From positions 1 to 7,585 of the forward strand of contig VGTA01000144.1 of the NCBI GenBank assembly GCA_016874875.1: a stretch of DNA of 7,585 nucleotides, given 5' to 3'. The notes beneath the pieces are model-generated. The model did no database searches and was not told the origin of the DNA. It saw only the letters and a list, made by a program, of their open reading frames with translations. How positions within the stretch are numbered: the stretch's first letter is position 1; each line of letters begins with the position of its first letter. The DNA comes from Deltaproteobacteria bacterium (GTDB lineage Bacteria > Myxococcota_A > Bradymonadia > UBA7976 > VGTA01). Positions 6,401 through 7,585 of the stretch are shown here, one piece after another. Position numbers and translations under genes: made by a program.

Positions 6401-6929
6401 GTCGGGCGCCGGGCTGGTGATCAACGAGCTCGACTACGACCAGCCCCAGACCGACACCCTCGAGTTCATAGAGCTCTACAACGCCTCGCGCGCCCCCGTG
6501 GACCTCAGCGCTGTCCGCCTTGAGCTCATCAACGGCGCGGGCGCCGGCAGCGTGGCGCGCACGATTCAGCTCGGGGACGTGGGCCTCCTGCTCTCCCCCG
6601 GCGCCTTCCTCGTGCTCGCCAACGCCGCCGTGGTCACCCCCCCCGGCGTCCTCCGCGGCGCCCTCCCCGCCGACTCGCTACAGAACGGCGCGCCCGACGG
6701 CGCGCGCCTGGTGCTCAACGAGACGGGCGAGGTGATCGACGGGATCAGCTACGAGGGCGACGCGCCCCTGTGCGTGGAGGGCGCGGGCGTCCCCGCCGAG
6801 CTCGCCGACAACGCCCTCGCCGTCGCCGCCCTCGCCCGCTGCGTCGACGGCGCCGACACCAACAACAACGCCGCGGACTTCACCCTCACGAGCGCGCCCA
6901 CCCCCGGCGCGCCTAACGCGTGTAACTGA
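3447..6929 (+). CDS. Multidomain secreted lipoprotein: amidohydrolase, TSP3 repeats, OB-fold-like, Ig-like and lamin-tail regions
   Basis: The 1160-residue product starts with a lipoprotein signal peptide ending LAALAAAC (Cys20), then DDD. A low-complexity AG-rich tether follows (about 31-98). An amidohydrolase domain spans about 108-540, with metal ligands in the order expected for the deaminase/chlorohydrolase-type family: HDH at 194-196 in GLINPHDH, His321 in LPHVAEG, His354 in MIHGVGLS and Asp405 in GTDWTPSG. Three Asp-rich thrombospondin type 3-like repeats (about 576-682) end in CP motifs and should bind calcium. Next come an OB-fold-like region (about 684-782), an Ig-like beta region (about 887-983) and a lamin-tail domain (about 988-1132, VINELDYDQ...LEFIELYN). 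Many cysteines suggest disulfides outside the cytoplasm. The likely place is the outer membrane or cell surface; substrate unknown, hydrolysis of an amidine or cyclic amide inferred. Its last 17 bp overlap the convergent gene downstream. Confidence 0.85.
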   Translation: MRPLSPKLAALTLAALAAACDDDGPAPSGGADAGAGVTAGVTAGATAGVTAGVPAGMTAGATAGVTAGATAGADAGADAGADAGADAGADAGANAGATPIDPPMDISCAPLPPGAPGECVVTQAPSGSTRKILIEAALLGPEGLIESGALLFDAASQNGRVLCVGCDCEQLVDADTTRVTCPDGVVTPGLINPHDHLSWALNPPALPRGQERFEHRHDWRKGKRGHQSISAGPSDNGREALLYGELRMLMGAATSIAGSNSTRDLLRNLDDSNANGGLGNFEADYRTFPLGDSDGTLVASGCDRYMIDAASRLNSRVYLPHVAEGIDPEARNEFACLSGEGGVDLIARNTSMIHGVGLSPADILSVAADGASLVWSPRSNVQLYGHTAPVVSYMYAGVNIALGTDWTPSGSMNMLRELRCADLLNRSYYGAFFSDRQVWQMATANAAKALGVGDQLGALRVGYVADVALLHRFDKAPYRAVLEATPEAVALVARGGKVLYGDAGLVEAVNTQGCDALSVCGAEKRVCLQSDAGLTLSALQSAVGGAYPLFFCEEPASEPTCVPYREGEFNGQSLPDDQDGDGVLDAQDSCPTVFNAPRPLEGDAQGDADADGVGDACDSCPLNVGDDCARFDPNDRDGDGVGDAVDNCPALANDGQSDRDADGAGDACDACPDASNANGAGCPATVYAVKRREVAVGAPVRLEAVVTAVSPDGRGFFVQVSPEDNGYEGVDHSGLFVYLGASAPFPAPARGDRVAVSGQPGDYYGQRQLAALTGLEVLASGVPLPPHQLVTPADVGTGGPRAAALEGALVAVEGVEVTSAAPAPGAGDRDPTNEFEVDGALRVNDLLYLLDPLPAQGDAIARLQGVLRFANEHSKLEPTGPEDVRFELAGPPTALSLPPGPLSARAGRPLEVLVRLDAPAVSAVALSVQSSDPAVLAAPPSVQIAVGARGVTLTLTAGVVGAATLSVSASGLAGASVVVEVQAAASGAGLVINELDYDQPQTDTLEFIELYNASRAPVDLSAVRLELINGAGAGSVARTIQLGDVGLLLSPGAFLVLANAAVVTPPGVLRGALPADSLQNGAPDGARLVLNETGEVIDGISYEGDAPLCVEGAGVPAELADNALAVAALARCVDGADTNNNAADFTLTSAPTPGAPNACN
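3537..3734 (+). repeat. In-frame 12-bp repeat encoding XXAG tetrapeptides
   Basis: After an initial ADAG-AG, fifteen tetrapeptides run from 3555 to 3734: nine of the VTAG/ATAG type (with one VPAG and one MTAG), five identical ADAG and one ANAG. The ADAG part is nearly uniform at DNA level (GCCGACGCGGGC), suggesting recent expansion, while the VTAG part alternates two codon patterns. It forms a flexible tether between the lipid anchor and the catalytic domain. Confidence 0.9.
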
Positions 6930-7585
6930 CGTTCCGCGCCCCCCCATAGGCGCGCTCCACGGCGCTTCTCCGCACCGGGCGCCCCCCGCCCTGCGCGCCG
7001 CCCCCCGCGCCCCCCGCCCCCTCCTCCGCCTCCGCCGTGTGCGCCGGCGGGGGGGCGTGAAGCGTGAGCGGCCACCGGGCGCTCAGGGGGGCGGGGGCGC
7101 CGCAGACGGAGCAGGGGGGGCTGAGCGGCGCGGGGGCGCGCAGGGCGCCGCGGGCGTGGGGCGGGAGGGCGCGCCCCGCCCGAGGGGGCGGCGCGGCGGC
7201 GGGCGGCGGCGTCTCCTCGTCCTCGTGGAGCGCAGGCGCGCCGAGCGGGGCGGCGGGCGTTGAGTAGGGCGACAGCGCCTCAAGCAGCGCGGGACTCAGG
7301 GGCGCCGCGGGCTCCTCCTCGCGCCTGTTCCCCTCAAGCCCCCCCCCAAGCGCCCCCTCCCCGCCCGCCAGCCGCCGCAGCTCCCACGCCGCGCGCGCCC
7401 TGAGGGCGGCGACGAGGCGCCCGAGGTGCTCCTCCCCCTCCTGCGCGCGGCGCGCCTCTTCTTCTTGGGCGCGCAGCGCCTCCTCCTCGCGCAGGCGGCG
7501 CGCCTGCTCCTCTTGGGCGCGGCGGGCGTCCTCCTCTTGGGCGCGGCGGGCGTCCTCTTCTTGGGCGCGCAGCGCCTCCTCCTCG
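6913..7585 (-). CDS. C-terminal part of a charged helical repeat protein (partial, runs off window)
   Basis: Reading the minus strand from 7584 gives 223 residues with no stop until TAG at 6915-6913; no start codon lies inside the window, so the N-terminus is beyond the right edge. The first 48 visible residues are octads such as EEEALRAQ, EEDARRAQ, EEQARRLR and EEEARRAQ, which should form a long charged helix. A second helical stretch follows (LGRLVAALRARAAWELRRL, about 54-72), then a Pro/Ala/Gly-rich region with one CSVCGAP knuckle (about 158-164), a Gly-rich stretch and a tail ending NVSYTR. Codon use has the strong third-position GC of the other genes. No family is recognised. The stop lies inside the last codons of the lipoprotein gene, giving a 17-bp tail-to-tail overlap. 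Confidence 0.65.
   Translation of the reverse strand, partial: EEEALRAQEEDARRAQEEDARRAQEEQARRLREEEALRAQEEEARRAQEGEEHLGRLVAALRARAAWELRRLAGGEGALGGGLEGNRREEEPAAPLSPALLEALSPYSTPAAPLGAPALHEDEETPPPAAAPPPRAGRALPPHARGALRAPAPLSPPCSVCGAPAPLSARWPLTLHAPPPAHTAEAEEGAGGAGGGAQGGGRPVRRSAVERAYGGARNVSYTR
7463..7585 (-). repeat. 24-bp tandem repeat in the helical gene, open at the window edge
   Basis: On the plus strand TCTTGGGCGC recurs at 7463, 7511, 7535 and 7559, with a diverged copy at 7487, a strict 24-bp period encoding the 8-residue octads. A longer block of at least 22 bp (7468-7489) is repeated at 7564-7585, exactly 96 bp or four units away, which suggests a higher-order unit continuing past the window. 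Confidence 0.8.

Noticed and set aside
6749..7075. Minus-strand ATG frame of 108 residues at the end of the lipoprotein gene
   Set aside because: It is Gly/Arg/Ala-rich and out of frame with the more convincing minus-strand gene that runs from the window edge to 6913.
7039..7267. Two short plus-strand frames (74 and 67 residues)
   Set aside because: Both are Gly/Arg-rich and lie antisense to the partial helical-repeat gene.

Overview
The window is GC-rich chromosomal DNA (roughly 70% or more by eye in the coding parts). The gene content suggests a Myxococcota-like bacterium, such as Bradymonadia or Polyangia. The reasons are a Tat-exported DUF1501 protein, a very large lipoprotein with an Ala-Gly tetrapeptide linker, thrombospondin type 3 calcium repeats and a lamin-tail domain, strong GC bias at third codon positions, and many short tandem repeats in and between genes. 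The taxonomic call is inference; there is no rRNA or marker gene here.

Layout. Positions 1-21 hold the last codons of an upstream plus-strand gene. A DUF1501 protein gene with a His-rich N-terminus and a twin-arginine signal follows 11 nt later (33-1610), probably in the same operon. A short convergent gap with a decameric repeat separates it from a minus-strand gene for a small zinc-ribbon-like protein (1678-2274). Next comes about 670 bp without a convincing gene (2286-2955). It holds a long 9-bp-period array, two strong hairpins, and an AT-rich regulatory island. The island has four 10-bp direct repeats, the last overlapping the -35 box of a near-consensus sigma70-type promoter, followed by five 11-bp repeats in the presumed 5' leader. 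This drives a 5-hydroxyisourate hydrolase gene (uraH, 2956-3336), a ureide-pathway enzyme with all family signatures and no purine-catabolism neighbours in view. A 1160-residue secreted lipoprotein follows (3447-6929) with amidohydrolase, TSP3, OB-fold-like, Ig-like and lamin-tail regions. Its 3' end overlaps by 17 bp the 3' end of a convergent minus-strand gene that runs off the window (6913-7585). That partial gene encodes a charged helical protein with 8-residue repeats and has no start codon inside the window.

How the genes relate. The genes do not form one obvious pathway. HIU hydrolase and the amidohydrolase both hydrolyse C-N bonds in cyclic or amide substrates, but one is cytoplasmic and the other exported, and nothing in the sequence shows a shared substrate. 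The most unusual part of the window is the repeat-rich control region in front of uraH. The second theme is short in-frame repeats (12-bp and 24-bp units) adding low-complexity segments to three of the proteins.
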